Source: Verrucomicrobiales bacterium (GTDB lineage: Bacteria; Verrucomicrobiota; Verrucomicrobiia; Verrucomicrobiales; DEV007). Taken from it: a stretch of DNA of 64,000 nt. The stretch covers positions 62,001-126,000 of the forward strand of contig JARGNI010000002.1 in the NCBI GenBank assembly GCA_029213195.1, given 5' to 3'. The notes beneath the pieces were generated by a model that was given only the letters and a program-made list of their open reading frames with translations, was not told the origin of the DNA and did no database searches. Shown in pieces: positions 1 through 8,462 of the stretch. Each line of letters begins with the position of its first letter. Positions within the stretch are counted from its first letter, which is position 1. The translations under genes and the position numbers were made by a program.

Positions 1-642
1 ATCGGTCAACTGGCTCAAGCCGTCCAGCCCAACGATCTCCTTCAAACCGGCACACCCGTCGAGATAGAGCTGCTGCAGCCCCGTAGCCGAGGAAAGATCG
101 AGGGCGGTCAGCTTTCGACAACGGCTGAGATAGAGATTCTCGATCGATGGCAGCGTGGAGATATCGAGAGCCGCGACTTGCGAGCACCCACTGAGGTCGA
201 GCGTTTTCAACTCCGGAAGGCCTTCGATCGCGGAGACATCCTCGAGCGCAGTGCTCTCGGTAAAGACAAGGTCGGCAAGCTTCGGATGAAACCCCACCCC
301 TTCCGCGGAAACGAGCTTGGGGCAATCAATTGCAATCAAGGTATCGATCGTCAGGAGACTCCCCGCTCCCTGCAACGAAACGAGATTCGGCGCGCCAGTC
401 AAATCGAGCGTGGTGGGCTTCCCCACCCGGTTGAGCAGCTCCGCCAGTTCAACAAGATCCGTAAGTCTCTCGTGCGAACACCCCACGAAGAATTCGTCCT
501 CGAACTCGCTGATATCCGCGGCAAAGTCCGTTTTGAGACGCTCGAGGGCATCGGCGCGTTGTTGCTTCTTCCACGCCAGGAGAATCCCTACCACGACGAC
601 AATGGCGAAGACAAATACAAGGACGCGGGCAAAAGGCTTCAT
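1..642 (-). CDS. Leucine-rich-repeat protein, membrane-anchored (partial)
   Basis: The frame is open from an ATG at 642 to the window edge, so only the first 214 residues are visible and the C-terminus is missing. Residues 1-6 (MKPFAR) precede a hydrophobic helix of about 18 residues (VLVFVFAIVVVVGILLAW), which suggests a signal anchor. After a short helical linker come repeated LxxLxLxxC/N units such as 'LKTLDLSGCSQVAALDIS' and 'IENLYLSRCRKLTALDLS', a cysteine-type LRR pattern spaced about 20-24 residues. It probably acts as an extracytoplasmic binding scaffold; the ligand is unknown. It starts 45 nt after the moxR stop on the same strand, so co-transcription is likely. Confidence 0.75.
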   Translation of the reverse strand, partial: MKPFARVLVFVFAIVVVVGILLAWKKQQRADALERLKTDFAADISEFEDEFFVGCSHERLTDLVELAELLNRVGKPTTLDLTGAPNLVSLQGAGSLLTIDTLIAIDCPKLVSAEGVGFHPKLADLVFTESTALEDVSAIEGLPELKTLDLSGCSQVAALDISTLPSIENLYLSRCRKLTALDLSSATGLQQLYLDGCAGLKEIVGLDGLSQLTD

Positions 643-687
643 GAACTTCTCTCTCTCAATTCCCCGTCTTTCGATTTTTTCCGCGCG

Positions 688-1680
688 CTAGGGTACCGGG
701 ATGCGGTCCAGAATCGTCGCGATGATCTGTTCGCTGGTGATTTCCTCGGCCTCCGCCTCGTAGCTGAGCAACAGGCGATGTCGCAAGACGTCATAGACAA
801 GATCCTTTACATCCTGCGGCACGACATAGCCGCGCCCTTCGAGAAAGGCTTTCGCCTTGGCGGCCAGGGTCAGATTGATGGTTCCTCGCGGCGACGCTCC
901 CGCGCGAACCAGCGGGGTCAGACCGGGTTCGACTTCTCCCGGAACCCGAGTCGCGTGAATCAGGCTCACGATGTAGTCCTTCACCCCATCATCGACATAG
1001 ACGTAGTTCACCAGTTCGCGACTCGCGATGACCGTCTTCGGATCCACGACCGGTCGCGTCGTCGTCTTGGCCGAGGAGGTGGCCATCCGATCGAGGATCG
1101 CCCGCTCTTCTTCAACGGTGGGATAGTCGACGAGCACCTTGACAAGAAAGCGATCGAGCTGGGCCTCGGGCAGTTGATAAGTTCCCTCCTGATCGATGGG
1201 GTTCTGCGTGGCGAGCACGAGGAAGGGATCGGGAAGTTGATAGGTCGTGTCGCCGATCGTGACCTGGCGCTCCTGCATCGCCTCGAGGAGGGCACTCTGC
1301 ACCTTTGCCGGAGCTCGGTTGATCTCATCGGCGAGGATGAGGTTCGAAAAGATGGGACCGAGCTTGGGAGAGAACTCGTTGGTCTGGGGATTGAAGATCA
1401 GGGTCCCGAGAAGGTCTGCCGGAAGGAGGTCCGGGGTGAACTGGATTCTCTGGAAATCCGCCGAGAGGGCGCCCGCAAGAGAGTTCACGGTGAGGGTCTT
1501 GGCGAGTCCTGGCACCCCCTCGAGGAGGACATGTCCATTGGTGAGAAGACCTACGAGAAGACGGTCGACGAGCTCATTCTGCCCCACCACGACCTTTGCC
1601 ATCTCCTCGCGCACTGCATTCACCCAGCCTCCCTGTTTCTGGATCTCTTCGGCGAGTTTGTTGGTGTCTACAGTATGCAT
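688..1680 (-). CDS. MoxR family AAA+ ATPase
   Basis: This is a 330-residue cytoplasmic AAA+ ATPase of the MoxR family, proteins that act as chaperones in maturing or activating partner complexes. Visible motifs are Walker A GVPGLAKT (55-62), Walker B LILADEI (114-120), the MoxR-typical 'NRAPAKVQSALLEAMQE', sensor-1 ATQNP (157-161) and a C-terminal AAA lid. Length is normal for the family. MoxR genes usually precede DUF58 and von Willebrand factor A genes. Here the next gene on the strand is a leucine-rich-repeat protein, and no DUF58 or VWA gene is visible inside the window, though it could lie past the left edge. The family call is firm; the client is unknown. Confidence 0.93.
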   Translation of the reverse strand: MHTVDTNKLAEEIQKQGGWVNAVREEMAKVVVGQNELVDRLLVGLLTNGHVLLEGVPGLAKTLTVNSLAGALSADFQRIQFTPDLLPADLLGTLIFNPQTNEFSPKLGPIFSNLILADEINRAPAKVQSALLEAMQERQVTIGDTTYQLPDPFLVLATQNPIDQEGTYQLPEAQLDRFLVKVLVDYPTVEEERAILDRMATSSAKTTTRPVVDPKTVIASRELVNYVYVDDGVKDYIVSLIHATRVPGEVEPGLTPLVRAGASPRGTINLTLAAKAKAFLEGRGYVVPQDVKDLVYDVLRHRLLLSYEAEAEEITSEQIIATILDRIPVP

Positions 1681-1785
1681 TCGAAAGGCGATCGGATTTC
1701 ACGGATGGCGTGACGAGAGAATAGATGGATCGATTTTGGGAGGGACGCAACCCGAGAGCGCGGATCATTTCCACCGACCTTTCGA

Positions 1786-3216
1786 TCAGGCGGGCTCAGG
1801 AACTGCGGAGTCATCGCCACGATCCTCTTCTTCGGGCTCCTCGGAGTCGTCGTCCATGTTCTTTCCGAATCGTTTCCCGACAGCGGATTCGAGACGGCGC
1901 TCCCAGATATAACGTCGGAAAAGCACCTTGATGGCGGCCGTCAGCGGCACCGCGAGCAAAGCGCCGAGGAGCCCCCCCAGAAGCAGGGACCAGAAAAGCA
2001 CCGAGAAAATCACGGTCAGAGGATGCAATCCCACCGAATCTCCCACGATCTTGGGAGCGGTGACGAGACCATTGATTTGCTGAAGGATCACGAAAATGGC
2101 GAGAACGATCAGGGGGTAGGCCCACACATTCGGCAACCAATTCCAGGCATGGATGAGCACTTCTACCTGGCTGCCATCCTCGGAAACGTCGGTCACCGTC
2201 AGTTTCTTCGTGAGCTCTTTCTTCCCATCCATCACTTCGACGAGAACGACATCACCGACTTTCGGATCGACGTCATCCTCGACCACCTTGCCCCACTCCG
2301 AGGCCCCAAAATGAGCGATCGCGATGAGGAGCGCAGGAATCATCACGAGGACATTTCCGATGTAGGGAATCAGCCCGAGAATTGCGAGAAAGACCCCGAT
2401 GAGAAGCGCGTAGGGCAGCCCCATCAAGGAGAGCGCGAATGCAATGAGCGCCCCGTCGATCATGCTCACCACCATCTGCCCTCGGAAAAAAGAAATCAGG
2501 TAGCCGTTCACTTCCGTCAAGGTGCCAACCACTTCATCTTTGAAAGCCGAAGCTTTGAGAGGGATGTAGTCACTCCAGGTCTCGGAGATCTTGTGTCCTT
2601 CCCGGAGGAAGTAGAAGAGATAGATCGGAACCAAGAGCATCCCGAGCAGGTAACCAAAAAAGCCGAAAGCTCCTCGCAGCCGACTCCAGATTTCCTGACC
2701 GATCTGCGAAGCGATCTCGGGTCCTTCCTTCGAAATCCACTCGACACCCTGGGTGTAGTATTTCTCCGCGACACCGGTGCTGAAATAGCTTTTCGTAGAG
2801 GAGAACCCTTTCTGAACCAACTCGGTAACCTGCTCCTGTATTGAACCCCGGTTTTGATAGATCTCCTGGGCTTGGCCAAAAGTCGGAACAAACACGGCGT
2901 AGGCGAGCACCACGATCAGGACAAGGAAAGCGACAAACACCGTGATCATCGCTCGGTTGTGCTTCCACCCTCTTTTCTCCAACCAGGAAACGATCGGATC
3001 GAGGAGATACGCAATGATTCCCGCGACCGCGAGAGGGACGAGAACCGGTTGAAGATAACTCAGGATGAAGCCAGTGAGCCACATCAACCCGATCGAGATG
3101 GCTCCGATCGTGACGATCGATACGGCCGTAATCGCTCCCCAGAGGGATCGCCGCTGGAATCCCGAGGGCACCTCTTTTGCAGGATTGGAAGTCGAGGGTT
3201 CGGGAGCGGATTCCAT
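1786..3216 (-). CDS. AI-2E / PerM family transporter with soluble insert
   Basis: A 476-residue inner-membrane protein of the AI-2E exporter/PerM family. Hydrophobic segments lie near 27-67, 90-110, 183-204, 240-265, 268-302, 366-380 and 398-425. The family hallmark 'LLIGVFLAILGLIPYIG' is at 271-287 and 'APKIVGDSVGLHPLTV' at 387-402. Between two membrane helices, residues about 305-358 form a polar stretch rich in V, K, D and E ('KVGDVVLVEVMDGKKEL') that looks like a small beta-rich domain and is not part of the usual family core. The C-terminus is acidic (DDDSEEPEEEDRGDD). Substrate is unknown. It is divergent from obg. Confidence 0.88.
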   Translation of the reverse strand: MESAPEPSTSNPAKEVPSGFQRRSLWGAITAVSIVTIGAISIGLMWLTGFILSYLQPVLVPLAVAGIIAYLLDPIVSWLEKRGWKHNRAMITVFVAFLVLIVVLAYAVFVPTFGQAQEIYQNRGSIQEQVTELVQKGFSSTKSYFSTGVAEKYYTQGVEWISKEGPEIASQIGQEIWSRLRGAFGFFGYLLGMLLVPIYLFYFLREGHKISETWSDYIPLKASAFKDEVVGTLTEVNGYLISFFRGQMVVSMIDGALIAFALSLMGLPYALLIGVFLAILGLIPYIGNVLVMIPALLIAIAHFGASEWGKVVEDDVDPKVGDVVLVEVMDGKKELTKKLTVTDVSEDGSQVEVLIHAWNWLPNVWAYPLIVLAIFVILQQINGLVTAPKIVGDSVGLHPLTVIFSVLFWSLLLGGLLGALLAVPLTAAIKVLFRRYIWERRLESAVGKRFGKNMDDDSEEPEEEDRGDDSAVPEPA

Positions 3217-3580
3217 GTCGAAACAGCAGCGGGATCATTTCCCATCGATCGCCCCGAAGCAATTACAAAATCGCGAGGGATTCGGAAAGCGAGTTGTTCT
3301 CCGAAAAAAGCCGGAATGTGAATAACTTGAGAAAAAGCCGGAAAAATACCGGTAGTTATTCCCATCTTGTTCTCGAAATCCCGATGAAACCCTCTCGCAA
3401 TGGGAAGAATGGCAGGCAAAATCGAAGCCGTTTGGGAAGAACCTGGGAAATACTTTGTGAATAACTGGAGCTTCTTGCCGCGCATCGCCATTTCCCCCTT
3501 TGCCGGAAACATGCTATGGATGTCCTGCTCCCGACCGGGACTTCTTTTCCACCCGCAAAAAGCCACCTCACAACGCTCCC
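3217..3580. other. Divergent intergenic region, AI-2E gene / obg
   Basis: This 364-bp stretch separates the two divergent starts and should carry promoters for both. It shows two copies of 'gaaaaagccgga' near 3304 and 3329 and two copies of 'gtgaataact' near 3319 and 3459, but no clear sigma-70 pair, riboswitch or small gene. The open frame that runs from 3500 into obg lacks family similarity before 3581. Confidence 0.5.
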
Positions 3581-4822
3581 ATGTTTGTCGATCACATCAG
3601 AATTCACGCGAAAGCCGGCGACGGAGGTCACGGCTGTTCCAGTTTTCGCCGTGAGAAATTCACCCCGAAGGGAGGCCCCGATGGAGGAGATGGAGGTCAC
3701 GGAGGAGACGTCATCCTCATCGTCGATCAGCACGTCGACAATCTGAAGGAATTTTTCTATCGCCCCAATCAGAAGGCCGACCGAGGGATGCACGGACAGG
3801 GGCAGCGAAAGACCGGAAAATCGGGCAAGGATCTCTATCTCAAAGTTCCTGCCGGCACGGTAGTTTATCGGACGGACCCTCCCGCCCCCAAGCAGAGTGC
3901 CGAAGATCTCGCCGAAGAGGCCATGGTAAAAAATGCCGACTGGGCGGGTGAATTCATCGAAGATGAAGGGCAGATGGTCCTGATGTCTCGCGACGAGGAG
4001 GACGCCAATGCCGAACCGGAAGAGGAGGAGCCCACCGATGACGGTTCCAGCGACTTCATGGAGGACGATGGCTCCAGTGATTTCCTCGAAGACGAGGAGG
4101 AGGAGGAAGAGCATCCCTATGGAGAGAAGATCGCCGACCTCACCGAAGTGGGTCAGAAATTCGTTCTCTGTGAGGGAGGTGCCGGAGGAAAAGGAAACTG
4201 GAATTTCCGCACCGACACCAACCAGGCTCCGATCGAATTTACGATGGGAGAGAAAGGCGGCGAAGGATGGTACAACCTGGAGCTTCGTCGCATCGCCGAT
4301 GTCGGGCTCGTCGGCTTTCCCAATGCCGGGAAATCCACTTTGCTCGGTGCCCTGTCAAATGCCGCTCCCAAAGTCGCCGCTTACCCTTTCACAACCCTGA
4401 AACCCATGGTCGGTGTTGTCGAGTTCCCGGGATTTCTCCGCGCTACGGTAGCCGATATCCCCGGACTCATCGAAGGCGCGCATGAGAACGTTGGCCTGGG
4501 ACATGACTTTCTTCGGCACATCAGCCGCTGCTCCGTTTTCCTCTTCGTCGTCGACACTGCAGCCGTGGATCAACGTGACCCGATTTCAGATATCCAGATC
4601 CTGAGGAAGGAGCTTCGTCTTTACGACGAAGAACTCGGCGATCGGACTTGGCTGATCGTCGCCAACAAGATCGACCTCGAGGAATCGGAGATGTATCTCT
4701 CGGCTCTCCAGACACGCTTTCCCAAGCAGGAGATCTTCCCCATTTCGGCTGCCAACGGCGATGGGCTCGAAGACCTTCGCAAGCGACTCTGCGAGCTCGC
4801 GGGAACTCGCCCTGGCGATTGA
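3581..4822 (+). CDS. obg: GTPase Obg with acidic insertion in the Obg domain
   Basis: Obg/CgtA is a ribosome-associated GTPase acting in 50S maturation and stress responses. The start was set at MFVDHIRI, which matches the family N-terminus, not at 3500. The Gly-rich Obg fold (1-98) and its continuation 'ADLTEVGQKFVLCEGGAGGKGN' region (about 183-230) flank roughly 80 residues of extra sequence (about 99-181), very rich in D/E/S. The GTPase domain has G1 GFPNAGKST (245-253), PFTT (269-272), DIPGLIEG (292-299), NKID (362-365) and SAANGDG (389-395). The protein ends soon after the G domain, so the variable C-terminal OCT-type domain is absent. It is 413 residues. The usual rplU-rpmA neighbours are missing. 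Confidence 0.95.
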   Translation: MFVDHIRIHAKAGDGGHGCSSFRREKFTPKGGPDGGDGGHGGDVILIVDQHVDNLKEFFYRPNQKADRGMHGQGQRKTGKSGKDLYLKVPAGTVVYRTDPPAPKQSAEDLAEEAMVKNADWAGEFIEDEGQMVLMSRDEEDANAEPEEEEPTDDGSSDFMEDDGSSDFLEDEEEEEEHPYGEKIADLTEVGQKFVLCEGGAGGKGNWNFRTDTNQAPIEFTMGEKGGEGWYNLELRRIADVGLVGFPNAGKSTLLGALSNAAPKVAAYPFTTLKPMVGVVEFPGFLRATVADIPGLIEGAHENVGLGHDFLRHISRCSVFLFVVDTAAVDQRDPISDIQILRKELRLYDEELGDRTWLIVANKIDLEESEMYLSALQTRFPKQEIFPISAANGDGLEDLRKRLCELAGTRPGD

Positions 4823-4912
4823 AGAGACAAGCTCTCTGCATTGCTTCACGGCCGTGATTCCTGATTGCAGGTGTATTGACAATCCCTCGGGAATTCATTC
4901 TCCTTTCGCTCG

Positions 4913-6157
4913 ATGCAAACCATCCCTGCTTTTCGCCTCGCCCTCGTTCTTCTCGCCACCTTTTTCTCGCCACTTCTATCCGCAGAGGACTGGCCCTGGT
5001 GGCGCGGTCCCGACCGCAACGGAGTCGCCACAGGCGAGAAAGGCCCTCCCATCCAACTGGACGCCAAGAAGAACCTACTCTGGTCCGTCGATCTGCCGGG
5101 GCGATCGCATGGTTCCCCCATCATCGTTGCCGATTCCGTGGTCCTTGCGGTGGCAGACGAGGAGAAAAAGCTTCAGTCTCTCCACGCTTTCGACCGGGAA
5201 ACCGGTAAGCCGAAGTGGGCCGAAATCATCCACGAAAACGGCATGCAACAGAAGTCGAACAAGAAGGCTTCCTGGGCTTCTTCGACTCCAGCGAGTCACG
5301 ACGGACGAGTCTTCATCAACTTCGTAAGCGGTGATGCGGCCTGGACCACGGCTCTCGATCTCGAGACCGGCAAGCAACTTTGGCAGAAGAAGATTTGCGA
5401 CTACCAGATTCACCAAGGCTACGGCTCCTCTCCTGCCATCTTCGAGGAGCTCGTCATCGTCTCCGCAGACAACAAGAAGGGCGGCGCCGTCATTGCCTTT
5501 GACCAGGAATCAGGATCGGAAGTCTGGCGAGTCGACCGGGCCAAGATGCCGAACTATCCGTCCCCTATTCTCCTGGAGGCGGCCGGAAAGCTCCAACTCT
5601 TCCTGACAGGCACCGAACGGGTCACGAGCCTCGATCCGCGGACCGGAGAGATTCTCTGGGAAATCGAGGGAGCCACGACCGAGTGCGTGACCTCCACCGT
5701 CACCGACGGAAAGCACATCTACTCGAGCGGAGGTTACCCACGAAACCACGTCGCCGCCATTGCCGCCGATGGCTCGGGAAAGATCGCCTGGGAAACCAAG
5801 GATCGCGTCTATGTGCCCTCCATGTTGATCAAGGGCGACTATCTCTACGCGGTGATGGACAGCGGGGTTGGAATCTGCTGGAACGCGGCAACCGGAGAAG
5901 AGATGTGGAAAGCACGCATCGGCGGCACCTTCAGCGCCTCCCCCATCCTCATCGAAGATCGAATCTACGCCGCCAATGAAGCGGGAGAATTGACCGTTTT
6001 CCGAGCCAGTCCGAATGGCCTCGACGTCCTTGGGAAAAGCAAGGTCGGAGACGAGGTTTTCGCGAGCCCCACGATCTGCGATGGCCGAATTTATTTCCGA
6101 GCCGCCTTCTACCAGGGCAACCAACGAACCGAAAAGCTTCTCGTCTATGGCGAATAA
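4913..6157 (+). CDS. Secreted PQQ-like beta-propeller repeat protein
   Basis: A 414-residue exported protein with an N-terminal signal peptide (about 1-24, ending LLSA-EDW). The mature part opens with 'WPWWRGPDRNGVAT' and then has repeating propeller blades of the PQQ/quinoprotein type, each with 'D..TG...W' strand endings such as 'FDRETGKPKW', 'LDLETGKQLW', 'LDPRTGEILW' and 'WNAATGEEMW'. This architecture resembles BamB-like or quinoprotein propellers, but no dehydrogenase active-site features are evident, so a scaffold or carbohydrate-related role is only a guess. Its end overlaps the start of the downstream protease by 11 nt, which suggests translational coupling. A paralogue starts at 14179. 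Confidence 0.9.
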   Translation: MQTIPAFRLALVLLATFFSPLLSAEDWPWWRGPDRNGVATGEKGPPIQLDAKKNLLWSVDLPGRSHGSPIIVADSVVLAVADEEKKLQSLHAFDRETGKPKWAEIIHENGMQQKSNKKASWASSTPASHDGRVFINFVSGDAAWTTALDLETGKQLWQKKICDYQIHQGYGSSPAIFEELVIVSADNKKGGAVIAFDQESGSEVWRVDRAKMPNYPSPILLEAAGKLQLFLTGTERVTSLDPRTGEILWEIEGATTECVTSTVTDGKHIYSSGGYPRNHVAAIAADGSGKIAWETKDRVYVPSMLIKGDYLYAVMDSGVGICWNAATGEEMWKARIGGTFSASPILIEDRIYAANEAGELTVFRASPNGLDVLGKSKVGDEVFASPTICDGRIYFRAAFYQGNQRTEKLLVYGE

Positions 6158-7982
6158 CACCCCCACCCTCTTCCTCACCGCTCTGCTCAGCCTCCTCATT
6201 TTATCCGCAGGATCGGTATTCGCGAATCACCCGACCGACGCGACTCCGGAGGAAGTCGCGCGCGCGGCCAAGATTCTTGCCGACTGGCACGGCGACGACC
6301 GTGGGGGCGAGAAACGCGCCCTCCATCTCGTCTACTGGACTCCCAACGACAAGGAACCCGTCCCGGAGTATCGGGAACGGCTCTCGGGGATCATGCTCGA
6401 TATCGAGGAATTCTACGGGAAAGAAATGAAACGCCTCGGGCTCGGTCGTCGCAGCATCCGCCTCGAGAAGGATGAGGACCAGCTCCTCAGGATCCATCTC
6501 GTCACAGGGGAAGGTCCTACCTCCGAGTATGCAGTGCAGAGCGGGAACCAGATCAAGCAGGAGTGCATTCCGTATCTCAAGGAAAAGGGGATCGACCCGA
6601 ATCGGGAGACCATCATGATCTTCTGCAATCTTGCGACCTGGGATGAGGAGAAGAAAGTCTTTCGACACAAGAGCCCCTACTATGCGTCGGGTGGACCGCA
6701 GGGAGGCACGGCCTGGCAGCTCGATTCCCCCACCCTCGCGATCGATCGCATTCCCCTGAAGGAACCGATCATTCAGGACGGGCAGTATGGTCGAATCTCT
6801 CTCGGCAAGCACAACAGCATCTTCATTGGGGGCATTGCCCATGAGCTCGGCCATGGACTGGGGCTGCCGCACTGTCGGGAGACAAAATCTCAGAAAGAGC
6901 AATTTGGCACCGCCCTGATGGGTTCGGGAAATCGAAGCTACGGAGACGAACTTCGTGGAGAAGGAAAAGGAAGTTTCCTAACCCTTGCTCATGGATTGCG
7001 TCTCGCTTCGCATCCTCAGTTCAGCGGATCGACCAAGGGGCTCCGACTTCCCGTCTCCTCCGAGATCCGCGACCTCGACCTCTCCGTCGAAGGGAAACAG
7101 ATTCTCGCCAAGGGGACCGTGGAGTCCTCGATCCCCTGCTACGCGATCGTCGCCTACTACGACCCTGATGGCGGCAGCGATTACGATGCCTACACCGCGA
7201 CCTCTGTCCCCAATGAAAATGGAAAGTTCCAGATCTATTCTCCGGAGCTACCACCCGGAACCAAGGGAGAACTCCGGCTTTTTCCTCTTCTCGTGAACGG
7301 ATCCATCGCCAACGGTGGAATGTCGCGAACTCCCTACCGTTTCCGTTATGAGGTTCAGAAAGGCGGAACACCCGATCTCTCCAGCTATTTGACTCGCGCC
7401 AAGCTGACCCCCCTGCTCGATGCCCTGAGAAGCAACGACGGCCAAGGAGTGAAGAAGGCAGCCCAGGAGCTTGCCGAATCCGAAGAGGGTGTCGTCCAGG
7501 AGATCGGCGCTCGTTTTCTGCAGGAGAACACGGCTCCGAAAAAGAAAGCCTCTGATCCCAGCAAGAAGACCCAGGAGGCATCTCTCACCGATTTCGCTCC
7601 CGCCTCCGCAGCGGTGGGCTGGGGCCAGCCGCTCCTCGATCGAGCGCTTCGCCCTGCATTCCTGCTTACCTCTGGAGGAGAAGTTTTCTCCCGGGGAGTC
7701 TACGCCCATGCTCCCTCGACCTACCAGTGGGAGCTGGGAGGAAAATGGAAACGACTGCAAGGACACGCCGGGATGGCCGAGGGCCGATCGGGATCGGTCG
7801 TTTTCTCCATCCACGGCGATGGAAAACAGCTCTGGAAAAGCAAAACGATCAAGGGAGGAGCCCCAGTCGCTTTCGATGTCAATTTGACCGGAGTCCAAAG
7901 GCTCAAGCTCCAGGTCGACGACGCTGGAGACGGCAATGGCTCCGACTGGGGGCTGTGGCTCGGACCGACTCTATCTCGATAG
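6147..7982 (+). CDS. Secreted metzincin-like metalloprotease with NPCBM domain
   Basis: A 611-residue exported protein. The start at 6147 was chosen because a clean signal peptide follows (MANNTPTLFL... SVFA-NHP). The extended zinc-binding motif HELGHGLGLPH (232-242) fits HExxHxxGxxH, and 'GTALMGSGN' (254-262) could supply the Met-turn, so it is a likely metzincin peptidase. A middle region (about 290-420) looks like a beta-sandwich. The C-terminus (about 510-611) matches NPCBM, a carbohydrate-binding module, with 'SRGVYAHAPSTYQWEL' and 'DDAGDGNGSDWG'. Together these suggest cleavage of a glycosylated or polysaccharide-associated protein target. It is coupled to the upstream propeller gene by an 11-nt overlap and followed by a terminator-like hairpin. 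Confidence 0.85.
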   Translation: MANNTPTLFLTALLSLLILSAGSVFANHPTDATPEEVARAAKILADWHGDDRGGEKRALHLVYWTPNDKEPVPEYRERLSGIMLDIEEFYGKEMKRLGLGRRSIRLEKDEDQLLRIHLVTGEGPTSEYAVQSGNQIKQECIPYLKEKGIDPNRETIMIFCNLATWDEEKKVFRHKSPYYASGGPQGGTAWQLDSPTLAIDRIPLKEPIIQDGQYGRISLGKHNSIFIGGIAHELGHGLGLPHCRETKSQKEQFGTALMGSGNRSYGDELRGEGKGSFLTLAHGLRLASHPQFSGSTKGLRLPVSSEIRDLDLSVEGKQILAKGTVESSIPCYAIVAYYDPDGGSDYDAYTATSVPNENGKFQIYSPELPPGTKGELRLFPLLVNGSIANGGMSRTPYRFRYEVQKGGTPDLSSYLTRAKLTPLLDALRSNDGQGVKKAAQELAESEEGVVQEIGARFLQENTAPKKKASDPSKKTQEASLTDFAPASAAVGWGQPLLDRALRPAFLLTSGGEVFSRGVYAHAPSTYQWELGGKWKRLQGHAGMAEGRSGSVVFSIHGDGKQLWKSKTIKGGAPVAFDVNLTGVQRLKLQVDDAGDGNGSDWGLWLGPTLSR

Positions 7983-7992
7983 GAGCCCCACG

Positions 7993-8018
7993 ACACCCGG
8001 AACCGGGTCTTCTTTTTC
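7993..8018 (+). terminator. Intrinsic terminator after the propeller-protease pair
   Basis: An ACCCGG / CCGGGT inverted repeat with a very short loop is followed by TCTTCTTTTT. It lies 11 bases after the protease stop and fits Rho-independent termination of the plus-strand pair, though the loop is tight. Confidence 0.6.
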
Positions 8019-8067
8019 GAAAAATGCGCAAGCATCGGGGCGAAGCCGCTATCTTTGGATAGCGCTT

Positions 8068-8462
8068 ATGGCGGAAGAATCACGACATGATGAGTTCATA
8101 CAGCTGCTCCTCGAACTTCAGCCGCAGAGCTATGCTACATCCGAAGCCTCCTCTTTCAGCGGACAGATGCCCTTCTTGAGAAGTTCCCACCCATTCTTGA
8201 GGAGGAAGGGATGGAGGACGCGATTGCCGATTCGAAACTTGTTCGCCTACCACTTCGCTCGGCAGCGGCCTGGTTTGCCGCGGCCGCGATCATCACCATT
8301 CTGGCGCCTCTTGGTCTGCAAACACCGAACAAGTCAGCAAATCCTTACTCGCTCGCGGGATGGAATTCTTCTGCCAAGCCCGACGTCGCAACGTTGATTT
8401 TTGCCGAGGAATGCCATTGGCGCGGCAAGCTCCTTGGCTGGAGTGCGCCCCACGAGTTGGAT
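8068..8462 (+). pseudogene. Decayed ECF sigma factor / FecR-like remnant
   Basis: The ATG at 8068 begins 'MAEESRHDEFIQLLLELQPQ', which looks like the N-terminus of the Verrucomicrobia/Planctomycetes-type ECF sigma factors. The frame breaks near 8135; skipping to the next frame restores 'YA' plus 'YIRSLLF', as expected for that family, so about one base has been lost. The second frame continues without sigma domains 2 and 4. It reads into what looks like an FecR-type regulator: a membrane helix ('SAAAWFAAAAIITILAPLG', about 8250-8310) followed by 'VATLIFAEECHWRGK' (8389-8433), similar to the V-A-x-L-x-x-A-x-x-C-x-W-x-G start of FecR domains. Similarity ends where the opposite-strand ABC gene stops. 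A sigma and an FecR-like gene appear fused by deletion and truncated. Assignment is from memory of the families. Confidence 0.55.

Noticed and set aside
178-1713. Long open frame of 511 codons on the plus strand across the MoxR gene
   Set aside because: It lies antisense to the MoxR and LRR genes, has no family similarity and shows the composition of a shadow frame.
3500-3580. Upstream extension of obg by 27 codons
   Set aside because: The 'MPETCYGCPAPD' stretch has no match to Obg N-termini, whereas MFVDHIRI at 3581 does.
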